From Circinella minor (Eukaryota; Mucoromycota; Mucoromycetes; Mucorales; Lichtheimiaceae): a stretch of DNA of 64,000 nucleotides. This document shows, piece by piece, positions 1 to 11,208 of this stretch. Made by a program: the position numbers and the translations under genes. Location: assembly GCA_016758965.1 (NCBI GenBank), contig JAEPRB010000056.1:1-64000 (forward strand), written 5' to 3'. The notes below the pieces were generated by a model. That model did no database searches. It saw nothing but the letters and a program-made list of their open reading frames with translations, and was not told the origin of the DNA. How positions within the stretch are numbered: the stretch's first letter is position 1; every line of letters begins with the position of its first letter.

Positions 1-16
1 AGTGTTAGAAAATTAC

Positions 17-121
17 CTGTTCTACTTCTTTCTTTGTTGTTTTCTCATGAAAAACATCCTGTAAAAATTTACCAATATAGTCTATGTTTTCATCACTTCC
101 ATGTGCTTCTGTACCGTGCAT
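17..121 (-). CDS. Possible 5' exon of an unidentified gene running off the left edge
   Basis: On the minus strand an ATG at 121-119 opens 35 codons without a stop. They end at a good donor (CAG|GTAATT, exon end at 17), after which the window stops. The peptide is hydrophilic and acidic, starting MHGTEAHGSDENIDYIGKF. I do not recognise the family. No upstream acceptor that keeps the frame open was found, which is why the ATG is taken as the start. It could also be a later exon of the neighbouring zinc-finger ORF at 312-446, but no join without a stop was found. Confidence 0.3.
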
Positions 122-311
122 GGATTCCACAATATTATTTTTTTGGAATTTATATATCAATATTTAGTTTCACATTGATCTAGACAATGCATGCATATAT
201 TTATTAAACTAACGGACCTGTGTTGTTTATGCGTAGTGGATGATCGCATTGTGTACTAACGCTTCCATTGTTTTCCGGGACACTACTAACTGCTCGTTTA
301 ACTTTTTTGCG

Positions 312-446
312 TTATTGGATGTGCGTCTTGGCGTTTTCAGCTGAGAGAGCATTTTTATTACTTTTGCATGTAAGTCGATGGAGTTGTTCATCCTTTCGTT
401 CATAGCAATCTCCACAATACTCACACTTTCCGAAACGCTTGCCCAT
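312..446 (-). CDS. Small C2HC zinc-finger ORF, possibly a first exon
   Basis: The minus-strand ATG at 446 opens 44 codons beginning MGKRFGKCEYCGDC. It contains a C-x2-C-x11-H-x3-C arrangement, the pattern of a C2HC zinc knuckle, within the first 30 residues. The frame stops at 312-314. A donor (A|GTAATA after the last Cys) and an acceptor (gcAG|TTAG) would remove that stop and extend the protein by about 25 residues, so this may be exon 1 of a larger, perhaps transposon-related gene. The function is unknown. Right next to it lies a dispersed repeat (480-830). Confidence 0.3.
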   Translation of the reverse strand: MGKRFGKCEYCGDCYERKDEQLHRLTCKSNKNALSAENAKTHIQ

Positions 447-479
447 TTGTTATATCAATCAAAAGTAATAAAAAAAAAT

Positions 480-830
480 TAAACTGACGTTTACTAAAAT
501 AAAATAATATCACTATTTATATTGAATACTTATCAATGGCCAGGCATATCAATATATGTATATGAAACAGGTACAGTTTTCCGATTTGTTCATGACTATG
601 AATACTGACAATAAAATAAAGGTTCTAAGTCATATACCTTTTGCCGTTGACAAAAAGATATATATCAATGCAACTGCCAATTGTTAGCAATATTTTGATC
701 ATCGAAACATATAAGAAACATACAACTCTCAGTGAAACATAATTGATGGTTTTAGCTGTATTCAAACATATAAAAAAATAAACAACTGTCTATGAAAGCA
801 TTGTTGGTTGGAGGTTACTCAAAATAGTTT
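480..830 (+). repeat. Direct repeat copy A (partner at 5140-5490)
   Basis: About 350 bp that matches 5140-5490 in the same orientation, offset by about 4,660 bp, with many substitutions and small indels. Shared blocks include ATCACTATTTATATT, TATCAATGGCC, TTTTGCCGTTGA and the following ATATCAATGCA. It is either an old long terminal repeat or a dispersed promoter-like repeat. The coiled-coil pseudogene starts about 170 bp downstream. Confidence 0.6.
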
Positions 831-1002
831 ATTACGTTTTATACATATTATTCGAACACTAGATTCCCTCTTATTATATCGATGTGTCAATTCTAGTACT
901 AACATCTTTTTTTTCCGCACTTGTGTTTATTTTTTTTATATCGCTCCCTCAATTTTGTTTTACTAACTTTCTTTTTTCCTTTCTTCAACATCTGTCGTGA
1001 CA

Positions 1003-1699
1003 ATGAATACTAATACTTCGTTCAATAATTTGTTTTCTGATGAAGACATCTTTAATCACCCGGAACAAGTCTCATTAACAAACCGCTTCGAGATTTCCGA
1101 AGATCTCAACATTCTCAAGCAAGATGTTCACAACTTAGAGGAGAAATTTGATAAGTTCAAGGAGGATACTGAAAAAAGGTTTGAACGCATTGAAAATGCA
1201 TTATTTGCTGCAACAAAACAAAGAGAGCAAATAATCACTTTGCTTCAAGGGCTCTTGGATAAGGTATAGTTTATATGACAATACAAAAACTTACAGCATT
1301 ACATTAGCTTTCTTATTATTAACAGAATATCTTTTATTGTCATGTATAGGTCGCACCCCCTAGCCCTCCCCCTCCTCCTCCATCCAATGTTGCTCCAATT
1401 TTACCAGAATCATTCCTGGAACCAAAATCGAAGTCACCAAAGGCTATATTACAAACCCTTACGGACATAGCTGGTTCCGCTGAGCAAGGTAAGCAAAGCT
1501 TGATAACGCTTCAATATACAATTGAACGCGTTATCAAGGGTAAGGAAGCAGATGTCAATGATGATATCAAGAAGACGTCTTGGTCGGCGCTGAGCCGCTG
1601 AGTACTGTCCAAAAAGATCTGAAGGATTCGATCATCAATGAGGTAGTCCAAGAAGTTAAAGTGTTAAAGAAGTACTACCTCAATATCCGTATGATCTGA
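1003..1699 (+). pseudogene. Coiled-coil, proline-rich orphan ORF with a frameshift
   Basis: The first ATG at 1003 starts an 87-codon exon (1003-1263). It is rich in Lys, Glu and Leu and predicted by eye to form a coiled coil around residues 30-65. A donor (AAG|GTATAG) and acceptor (tatAG|GTC, exon 2 from 1350) join it to a proline run and a basic segment. The frame stops at 1599-1601. The next reading frame over continues with coherent sequence (TVQKDLKDSIINEVVQEVK) to a stop at 1697-1699, so a one- or two-base frameshift near 1590 breaks the gene. I do not recognise a named family. The position between two direct repeats suggests a gene carried by a repeat element. Confidence 0.45.
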
Positions 1700-1789
1700 A
1701 TGGTAATGATTGGATCATCCAATTTTTGTTACGCAAGAGATGGAATAAAGTTGGAGCTAGTCAGAGGCGTCACGAAGGGAATGAAAGTA

Positions 1790-2578
1790 CAGTCACCGCT
1801 CGCTATAACGATATTCGATATAACGATATTTCGATATAACGATAGGGTTTTGGAGTGCAAGACAGATTAAGCAGGGAAATATCGTTAATTTTATATAATG
1901 ATATCCGATAGGGTTTTGGCAAAAATATCGTTATATCGAGCGGACAAATAACATCTTTATTTTTTAAAAAAGGAAATAATACTAGTTTGTTGGCCATTTT
2001 TTGACCTTCTAACTTTAGTTTTTAAGCTTTTTATTAAGTGTTTAATAATCTGAACATCATTTTTATCTTCAGGGATTGTCTTACTAAAAAAAATCAGTGA
2101 TATTTTGCTTATGCTTCTTTCTTATAAAAATTAGTTTGTTTTTTCCCCAATTATGCTTGTCTGACTTTTTCTTTGTCAATTGGCATGCATTTGTAAACAA
2201 TAATATGTAGATGGTTTTTGATGCTTATCATAATATGATACTCACATTTTTTTTCTTATAGACGATCAGAATTAATTATATGTGATCATGTAGTCGCAAT
2301 TCATTTAGAAGTAATAAGACAAGGAATATTTAATAAAGAAAACTATACAAAAAAAAAAGAACTGTTTTATTTTTATAGCTTATTTTTAGTATGGACAATA
2401 TAAAGTTCTAGAGTTTAGTCTTTTTACAAGACATATAGATACAAATAAGGCCAAGAACATATGGATGACATTTTATCCGATCATTATAACTCAGGTCAAG
2501 AATTCGATATAACGATAATTCGATATAACGATACACTTTTGGTCTGACGGTGTGTATCGTTATATCGAGTGGTGACTG
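1790..2578. mobile_element. 789 bp TA-flanked terminal-inverted-repeat element (pogo/Tigger-like MITE)
   Basis: The ends 1790-1813 and 2555-2578 are 24 bp inverted repeats with 2 mismatches, starting CAGTCACC and running into CTCGATATAACGATA-type sequence. TA flanks both sides (1788-1789 and 2579-2580), the target duplication expected of the Tc1/mariner superfamily. The CAGT start and CGATATAACG subterminal motif recall pogo/Tigger ends. The motif also recurs inside: 2520-2535 pairs perfectly with a reverse copy near 2553-2568, and a reverse copy lies at 1926-1940. No transposase is encoded, so it is non-autonomous. Confidence 0.7.
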
Positions 2579-2864
2579 TAACAAACGACGTAGAATTAAC
2601 TCGTAAGTAAATACTTTTTTAGTACTATTGGCAGACTCAACCATAGCATATTCTGTAGTAATATAAGAAATGGAATTACTAACTTTTTTTTTCATTTACT
2701 CTAGCGACTCTATCTCTGAATAACAAGCTAAGTATCCTTTACTGAGCATAGCTACGTCAATATTCGATATTAATAAACATAACATTACATCTGGTAATAC
2801 AATTATAAAACATTTAATAGTACTCATTTTTATTATGCATGTTTTTGGATATATTTTTGAAAAT

Positions 2865-2921
2865 AGTTAGATAGTTAGATAGTTAGATAGTTAGTTAGAT
2901 GGTTAGATGGTTAGTTAGATG
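2865..2921 (+). repeat. Short tandem repeat of GTTAGATA-type units
   Basis: Simple tandem array built from TTAGATAG/TTAGTTAGATGG units in AT-rich intergenic DNA. No coding potential. Confidence 0.8.
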
Positions 2922-3232
2922 TTTTGTTTTTGTCTTTACCTAGCAGTTTTTGTATGTTCCATAGTTGTCTCGGTTCAACTATTTTAATAAAATTATCCAA
3001 TATTATATATTCATTCATTCAAAAGAATAAGCCACCAATAAGCTCCTATGAGGCTTCAGTTATAACTCGTCTCATTTAGTCACCGATAATAATTTGGTAT
3101 AATACAATCATTTATACATGTTTTTGGAATGAATAATACAACTTTGATTAGAACAGCGACAGTTTGTCGGGTTTATAGTTCTAAAAAGATGGTGTCACTC
3201 TGGATTGAACGAGCGCTTTTGTACCACACAGG

Positions 3233-3314
3233 GTTTGGCCGCATTTGGTTGCATTTGGCTGCATTTGGCCACAAGTGAATATTGCAGCCAAACGCAGCCA
3301 AATGCGGCCAAAAC
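3233..3314. repeat. Foldback element with 30 bp arms
   Basis: Arms 3233-3262 and 3284-3314 are inverted copies built on the motif TTTGGCCGCATTTGGCTGC, with about 3 mismatches and a ~21 bp loop. The left arm carries extra GCATTTGG units. The GC-rich arms stand out from the surrounding AT-rich DNA and look like a miniature foldback transposon. Confidence 0.6.
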
Positions 3315-5139
3315 TTTTTTTATGGTGAAACCATTTTGGATATACTTTTTATATTATAAAGAAAATTCAATTTTTCTTTTTGAATTAAATTTTTCAATAT
3401 GCATATATTTAAACTCCGAAATTATAAAAATATAACAAATAAATAAAAATTTATAATAAACTTGTAATCATAAGATTATGAGATGTTCCACACTGAAATT
3501 AATTTATGGCTTGTTATATATTTTAGGTTTAGGTAAGTAGATAGATAAAAAAAAACTAAACAGTGTGCGAAGCAGGTAATTTTGATTTTTTTTCAGTGAT
3601 TGTAATTGATAAAGAAAAAAAGGTAAGAAGAAAGGAAGACAACTTGTGAAGCGAGTGTGTTCATTTTTTAGAAGTTATATAGCTTAATAGAGAGAAAGGT
3701 AAAATAAAAAACATGATTTAGATTTATTATTCACAAATTCATATAAAGCATTGGGCATGGGGGTCAAAAGGGGAAACCCCCCTTTGCGACCCAAAGCGAA
3801 GTGAAGGGGCTCATTTATCCGAGCAAAGTGAGGAAGGGTTGCTAGTGAGGTGAAAAAATTAGTGGATATATAATTAATGGGAGCTCTCTGTATTATCTTT
3901 TTTTAGTACATATATAATAAAATCCATAAAGTTCTGTTCTTTTAGAGTTTATGCTAATTTATAAAAGAAAAAGGCCAATCACTTCATATCTATATTATTT
4001 TATTTTCACAATTATTTAGTATGTTTTTAGCTATAATCGTCGAGTCTTGTGAATTTATTAAGTGATAATGTATGTTCTTCTGTTCCTTTTATATCCAACC
4101 AAGTCAGTTCTATCGTTCCATTCAAAGAACTGTTTTGACTTTTCTCGCCAAAGTTCCAGGCTAGTTCCAGTTCTCATGAGGGTCGCTAATCATACTATCT
4201 CAACTGCAGTAGCTAACGATCTTAGTGACAGGCCTGCTGATATTTCTGGCACTTATGATAGTAATGTCTACTCCTCTCTTAACAACTTTCAAAAAAACTT
4301 TCCAAATCCAGAAGGTAAAGAAAATTGCTCGAAAAAGCAGACAAAGTAACTGAAGAAACAAAAATGAAAACACCTAGAGCCATTATCTCTTATCTGTTTG
4401 TTCACTCACAGTACCTCTGATGAGCAGCTGGTACATTTCCTGCAAACAGTTTCTGCTATTTGAATAGTAGAGCACCAATATTTCATAATGGACCATTCTC
4501 CATTAACAGAAGTACATTAAAAAGAATTAAATTGAAAATAAATACCATTACAGTAGGTTATATTATAATAAATGAATATTAATAATAATATTGTAATGTA
4601 GTAATAATTTTTTTTTATTATTCTCCTATTTTTGTGGTGTATATCTAATATAGATATACTGCTGCCTTCTTTTTCTTTCTTTTTTTCTTACTTAATTATA
4701 TATTATAATTAGTATTATGTCAGTATTAATATTGTTGCAGAAATACACAGCATGGTTTACTATGATTATGATATTTCAGTCGGACCAATAGAGACAGTTA
4801 CTAAAGAAGATAAATAGAATAACTGTTATATATATATGCATAATAGTACTTAACCGTTTAAAGAAACATGTACAAATAATTGTAACACTTTTAAGTAACT
4901 ATTACAAGCACAAGTTACTAAAATACATGAATTACATACAATTATAATTATGATGGATAGAAATTAGTATAAATAAGACCTTTTTTGTTTTTATTAAATA
5001 AATCTTTAGCTACATATTCTAATAGAATAGTTCAGTTCACTCACTGTTATATTCCTTTCACCCTATTGTTACGTATATCAATCGAAATTAATAAAATAAA
5101 AGAGATAGTGATAAGTCAATGAGACCCAAAAGAACAATA
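3315..5139. other. Intergenic AT-rich stretch with a G-rich island and one doubtful ORF
   Basis: A G-rich island at about 3755-3850 contains a short hairpin (AAAGGGG...CCCCTTT). A 93-codon plus-strand ORF from ATG 4068 to 4349 has a hydrophobic start and a Ser/Asn-rich remainder. It matches nothing I know and may be chance or a relic. The rest is AT-rich with no feature that I can support. Confidence 0.4.
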
Positions 5140-5490
5140 ATTGAACTGAACTTTATTAAATAAACTATTATCACTATTTATATTAAATCCTAATCAATGG
5201 CCGAGTATATCAATATGCGTGTATGAAACAATGATATTCTTCCGATCTGTTAATGACGATGAATAATGACAATAATATATGTGAAAATTATATCCTATAT
5301 ATTTTGCCGTTGATAAAATAATATATCAATGCAGCTGTCAAATAGCATTAATATTAAGAGTCATTGAAACGCACTGTGAAATACCAAAATGTTAGTGAAA
5401 CATATTTGAACTATACTGTATTTAAATATATAATATTAAATGACCATTATTATAAAGCCATTGTACGTTGGATACAATACCTATAATTGA
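5140..5490 (+). repeat. Direct repeat copy B (partner at 480-830)
   Basis: Degenerate second copy of the 480-830 repeat in direct orientation. The TTTTGCCGTTGA block lies at 5302-5313 against 639-650 in copy A. Confidence 0.6.
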
Positions 5491-5559
5491 AGTTGATCAC
5501 TTTATTGGTTACTAATTTGACCGATTTCTCTTATTCTTATTTTTTTAAAAAGTTATTCA

Positions 5560-6583
5560 TTACGTATACGACCTGCTCATCAGCCAACGAATCTCAAAAG
5601 CCATTAGCAATATGGCACTGCTTCGTCAACTTAGAATTTGCCAATAGGGAGTAGGCTTATGGCCAGCTTTACATGCCTATAGGACTTTTGTTCATCTAGT
5701 ACTTGAATACAGGTTAGTAATAGTACTGTTTTCACTGACGCACCAAAACAACTCAGTAAAGCACAAGAAAGATGTATTAAGATGGCATTGAATAGGAATA
5801 CAAGTAATTAATTTTCAACAATCATTTCTGTGGTATTGGCTGACCTCCCCTCTATGTAATCAAAATATCGCACTTTACAGCTTAAGTTCCTCGTTCGTCT
5901 CCAATTCCTACCAGTGACGACAACTATGGTAAGAGCAAAATAGAGTTATCATTCTTATGGACCAATAATCAATACGATCATTGGAAAAAATTATCTACAA
6001 ACAACCCCTACTTCAAGTCATATAAAAAGTTAAAACAAGATTCAGATCCACCACAATGTCCCACCAAAGAGACAATCAAACAAAAAAGAGATAAAGAATA
6101 TACTGACTGAGGTAACAACAGAAAAACAGTACAATGTCTTTGAATTGACCGCCGTATTGACCAATTCTATATGTTCCAGTTACCTCATGGGACCGACATC
6201 GTCTAACTAAATAGCGTATGCAATGGCTTCCTTTATACCCATTACAAGACTACCATTATGGAGCACCAGCAGCTACTAGAGAGCACTATACCATCTGCTC
6301 ACTTCTGCAACAGCATCTACAAAAGCTACTAGATGCGTTTGGTTCTTTGCCAAACATAGTTTCACCTCAACAGCCTATAGATCATATTCAAAACAGGTTA
6401 CCACGCTCTGAAGTTGGTCTTACTCTTGGTAAATGGGAATCCACTTCGCCCGCTTTACTTCATGTCCTCCGAGAAATTGACAGGCTAAGTCATACAGCTG
6501 ATACATATATCTATGTTGAACAACCAGCACCAGAGAAAGCCCTTCAGGCAGCAACCACAATCATATCCCCTCCAAACATATGA
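5560..6583 (+). pseudogene. Degenerate LINE reverse-transcriptase ORF, C-terminal part
   Basis: Plus-strand frames contain pieces that resemble the C-terminal half of a fungal LINE ORF2: a GLWPALHAYRTFVHLVLEYRL segment like the RT thumb (…RPxLEYGL…), and then an open stretch at 6218-6583. That stretch (YHYGAPAATREHYTICSLLQQ followed by RSEVGLTLGKWES) resembles the zinc-knuckle and tail region that follows the RT in LINEs I know from Mucoromycota. The expected first Cys of the knuckle appears replaced. Several stops and frameshifts lie between the pieces, so the copy is dead. No poly(A) tail or target duplication was located. Assignment rests on remembered family patterns, not a search. Confidence 0.6.
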
Positions 6584-7524
6584 ACACGTACTAGTAACTA
6601 TTTCATCATCCCTTATACCATCTTACTATCTAGTATTTTAGTCAATTATTATCTCATTTCTTCCCGCCTACTCTAACCAAACTTTTTCCCATTACAGGTT
6701 TTTTTAGTTATGGTGTTAATGCTCTTAAAACCCACTTTCATATTTTTTTTATTCCTTTGTACCGCAAGGAAGCGACTACATGTCTATAGACGAATGTCAC
6801 TTAGTCTTCCATGATAAGTAAACAAAAATTTTCAACTATTCATTACTTATAACTTATCTAAATTCTATAACTTTTATTATTTTTTCTAACACGATACGAA
6901 CAAACTGCATCAGTATATAAACTGTATTTTTATTTAAATATTATTCAACGTAAATCAAGTTGTTAATATTTTGGTATAAAAATTAAATCAATATACTTTA
7001 ATAATATAGCATGTTTTGCTCTCACGTTCAAAAACCCTTAATAATGAATTTTTAGATTTCAGTTGATACGTTACACGAGGATATATGCAACATTTATAAG
7101 AGATTATTATCCAGCTTCAAAAATCAAGAAGTTTTTTTCATACAAAAACAGCCAGGATATATGAAGGAAATACTCTATTTAAAATATTTATGAGATTTAT
7201 ATGATCAAGGTTTAACAGTGTGCTATGTACCTATTGTCTATCATTTCAGAAATAGTCTATTATCTTCTTTGATTCAATTAAATCATGAACAGTTCAAAAA
7301 AAGCAAAGTCATTGTAGTAAACTATTGTTTATAAAAGCCATTTCAGTTATTAACATATAATGAGTCTATCCATAAGTCTTTTCTTAGTGTAACGAAAAGT
7401 ATTTTTCTTGGCAAGGTGAAAACTCGAATTCCCGCGCCTTGTATAAATTTTCTGTTTGGGAAACAATCTCTCCTTTTTTTTTTATAATTATTAAACTCTT
7501 TTTTATTTCTCTTTCCTCAACATT
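6584..7524. other. Intergenic region upstream of CDC7
   Basis: AT-rich with no supported gene. The last ~60 bases before the ATG at 7525 are pyrimidine-rich (TCTCTCC, T-runs, TTTCTCTTTCCTC), the usual leader of highly AT-rich fungal genes. Confidence 0.5.
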
Positions 7525-10500
7525 ATGTCTCGAGACCATGGTCGTGGAAGAGATAACAACAATAACAACAATCAATCCTTAGTGGATGCTCGTGGGATTC
7601 CTGTTGTACAAATTTCAACACCCTCGCCTAAAAATTCGACTAATCGATTTCGACCGATCAGAATAGACCCCAGCGTTCTAAACGATGAAGTTCGTATATG
7701 TCGTACGTCTTCATCGTCATCCGGATCCGTAAATTCAACAATAAATATCAATAATGATAAGCATTCCCTTATAAATGTTTATGATTCTTCTCAGTCGAAA
7801 AGAGATAATACCACGCGATTATTTTATCGTGGATTACCGACAGCAACAGCAACAGCTATACCATCAGCTACAACAGCATCATCGTCCATTAACAATAATA
7901 GCAGTACCAATAGTAGTGCTTTAATAAAAAAACGCCGTAAACGTCTCGATCCACCTGATGATAGACAAAGAAAACGACGGTTCAGTAGCAGTACAGCTAC
8001 TATTGATACTCGTAATAATAGTAAATCTACTATAGTAACAGCTTTAAAAGAGCACTCGACAATGGTACCATCATCGTTACAATCACTGAACAACCACAAC
8101 AATAATACCATTGATGAAGATTCCCAGAAAACACTTTATTCCAGCCAAGAAGAGCCTGAAACACCCTTGTCCAAAGTAAACGGACCTGATCAACCAAGAG
8201 GAGGGGATAAAATGCCCATTGACTTAAAGGAGGAAATGGCGCAAGATGCTCTATTATATCATCCAAATCGATCCATAACTGAATCACCTGATATCATGGT
8301 TCGAGATCATACTGAAAAGGTAACTGGTCGGCAGAAAGACGATGAAATGGGTCCGAATAAAGAGAAATTATGCACAACAAAACATACTGAAATTAGGAAT
8401 GAAGAAAAGAAACGGATTGGCGACGATTCAGACGTCGGTAAACAATCACAACAACAAGAGTTATCAGACGAACAAAAGAAAAAATTGGAAGAGGAAAAGA
8501 AAAAGGCAGTGGAAGCACGGAAGCGAGCATATGAAGAAAAGAAACGTGCGGAAGAAGAAAAGGTCAAGGCCGATATCGATGAACTCAATAGCAAAGTTAA
8601 AAACTTATCCGAATTTTATAATATTATACGGAAAATTGGTGAAGGTATTTTTTTCCCGTTTTCTTTTACTATCATAAACACCCTGGATAAGAGACTTAAT
8701 AATTTTTTTCTTTAAAAAAAGGTACTTTCAGTACTGTATACGAAGCATTTGATTTACGATCTGACCTATACAACAATCAAGCATGGCAACAACAACTGTT
8801 GGCAGGACATCGTGTTACTAATCCCAATGCGAATTATAATCCCAGTAATCGAGTGGCACTCAAGCGAGTATATAGTACAAGTAGTCCAGCACGGTTGGCA
8901 AGTGAAGTTCAAATTCTTCATGAACTTCGAGGTTGTCCTTGTATTGCTCCCTTGATTGCTGCATTCAGATACCAAGATGAATTTTTTGTTGTTATGCCTT
9001 ATATTCATAGTGATGACTTTAAGGTAAATGATAAATGATACCCTCCGAATAGCTTATGTATGAGATACAATACAATATAAAATAACTGTTATTTATATTA
9101 TAGCAAACATATCGAGAGATGACTATTATTGAGATCAAATGTTATTTTCGAAGTCTATTCACTGGATTAAGACATCTACATGCATATAATTATATCCATA
9201 GAGATGTCAAACCGAATAACTTTCTATATGATCGGAAGCTACGATCTGGGGTGCTTATTGATTTTGGCCTTGCTGAGGTACCATGATAATAATTGAACAC
9301 TGTTTTTCTCTATGTATATTTATTATTTGTTCCTAAGCTGATTGCCTTTTTTTCTTGATTGGTAATAGAAAATTGTTACTCCACGGCCTTCCTCATTAGC
9401 AAGCCAGCAACACCAACAACACCAACAACAGCCACAGCAGCGGTCACAGCAATTATCAGCTCCCGTAAAAGTATCACCCAAACAATCATTACCATCATCA
9501 TCAACGCACGAACCACAACACGAGAAATCACTAACCCCTAGTATACAAACCCGTCAAACCCGCCAAAATCGTCATTCTCAACAACAATCACTGGAACAAA
9601 CATCATCGTCTCAACAGCGTCAAACGCGTCGAACGCAACACCAGGACCAAATGTCCACTTCTCCTGCACAAACTCATAGAACCCGACAAACTCAACAAGT
9701 ACTAGCACAATCCTCACGCCAAGCCCGTGAAACAGACCAACAAGGAAAACATTCTATCCCATCGCCACAAAATAACCAGCCTCTTTTTACCTCAAATCGA
9801 ATAGCTACCGGTATCATTGGTGCTAGTGGTACTTCTACATCAGCAACGGGAACAAACACTACTGGCACAGCACCGTCACTATCTAATCCACCATCTGCAA
9901 ATAATAATAAAGAAAATGCCAATCAAAAAGTTAAAAGTCCTGGCTACCTTAAATACGATACAAGGTAATAATAATAATAATAATAATAATATTCATAATA
10001 GTAATTCTTTTCACTCATTTTTTTTATCTTTTATCTTTTATTGTTTATTCCTATTTCTTACATTGAAAAAAAGGCGATCAATACATGCGAACCGTGCAGG
10101 CACGAAAGGCTTTAGGGCTCCAGAAATTATATTACGTGAACGATACCAAACTGGAGGTAATGAAAAAGAGGGGATTAAAGGGAAAAAAGTTAATGATAAA
10201 GATTTTGTTTTTGTTTTGACTTTTTATTGTTTTTTCTTAGCCATTGATGTATGGTCTGCAGGTGTGATTTTATTATCTGTTATCACTGGTCGATACCCAT
10301 TTTTCCTAGCTGGTGACGATGCAGATGCAATTGTTGAATTGGCGAGTGTTTTTGGTTTTGATAGTATCAGCGAATTGGCAGAGGCTAAAAGTAAGTTGTT
10401 TGGGTATTTGCATTCCATGTAAAAAATATAAATCGATTTCATTTAACCCCCACCAATTATATACGAATTAGAATTGAGTATAGTAACAAATTTACCACTT

Positions 10501-10758
10501 ACTCATAAAAGACCACCCTTGGAAGTATTGTGTAAAATGCTAAATGAAGAGACCATTAAGTCATGGAGCGATCATGATTATAAGGAAGCTATAAGTTTAT
10601 TGAAAATGTGTCTGAAGGTTGATAGTAGTGAAAGGATCACAGCTGAAGAGGCACTGAAACACCCCTTCTTATTATCGTTAGATGATGAAGATGTCTCAAT
10701 AGCAACTGTTACTAAAGAGGGGGAACAAAAGCAAAAATCGTCACCACAGCAACGATAA
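7525..10758 (+). CDS. CDC7: Cdc7-type serine/threonine kinase (DDK catalytic subunit)
   Basis: Catalytic subunit of the Dbf4-dependent kinase, which phosphorylates Mcm2-7 to fire replication origins in the nucleus. Seven exons: 7525-8644, 8722-9023, 9104-9277, 9369-9964, 10074-10156, 10241-10390 and 10472-10758, giving 903 aa. Seen: a ~365-residue polar N-terminus with Asn/Ser runs and a Lys/Glu-rich helix; glycine loop GEGTFSTV (372 on); VALKR Lys ~421; HRDVKPNNFL (Asp ~508); DFGLAE (Asp ~527); GTKGFRAPE and AIDVWSAGVILL. All catalytic residues are kept, so it should be active. Between DFG and APE sits a ~195-residue Gln/Thr/Ser-rich insert (about 533-728), the position of the Cdc7-specific kinase insert. 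The wording VALKRVYSTSSPARLASEVQIL and the SGRYPFF-like GRYPFFLAGDD segment identify Cdc7 rather than other kinases. Confidence 0.95.
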
Positions 10759-11208
10759 AAAGAATCAAAAAGAAAGAAGAAACAAAGTGTACATATTTAA
10801 ATAAAAATAAAACCTCTAATATTAATAATAATAAAAGCAGCTACTTATTGGATGTCATTGGAATCACAGGATAGAACGAAAGAAGGAATAAGAAGGAAGA
10901 AAATAAAGGACGTTTTCGAAAGATTAAAGTAATTGCAATAATGTTATCATGGGTGGTTTTGTAATGTGTTTAAGTGTCAACCTTAAGGTATGCGTGTGTG
11001 ATTTACAGTCCGAGTTTTCTTCAAAATTGGAAAAAATAAGGGGTCAAATCATATGTTGTAACATCAACTAATTACTCATCATATGTGGAACAGTTCATTT
11101 GTTCAGAAGAATTTTGTTAGTTCTGAATAGAATTAGAGTAGAAAGCTATATAAATTGGAGAAAGCAATGACTCTTGTTGCTCTTTAGTTTTTTCTTCATA
11201 TCAGCAAA
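10759..11208. other. Intergenic region between CDC7 and the secreted-protein gene
   Basis: 450 bp. AT-rich 3' sequence with AATAAA-like hexamers after the kinase stop, then a TATAAAT-like box at about 11149 some 60 bp before the next ATG and a pyrimidine-rich leader (TTTAGTTTTTTCTTC). Confidence 0.4.

Noticed and set aside
997..1002. Start of the coiled-coil ORF at a GTG codon (997)
   Set aside because: Nuclear fungal genes start at ATG; the ATG at 1003 is used instead.
7824..8594. Long antisense frames inside CDC7 exon 1
   Set aside because: They are mirror images of Asn/Ser/Glu-Lys-rich coding sequence with no splice or family support.
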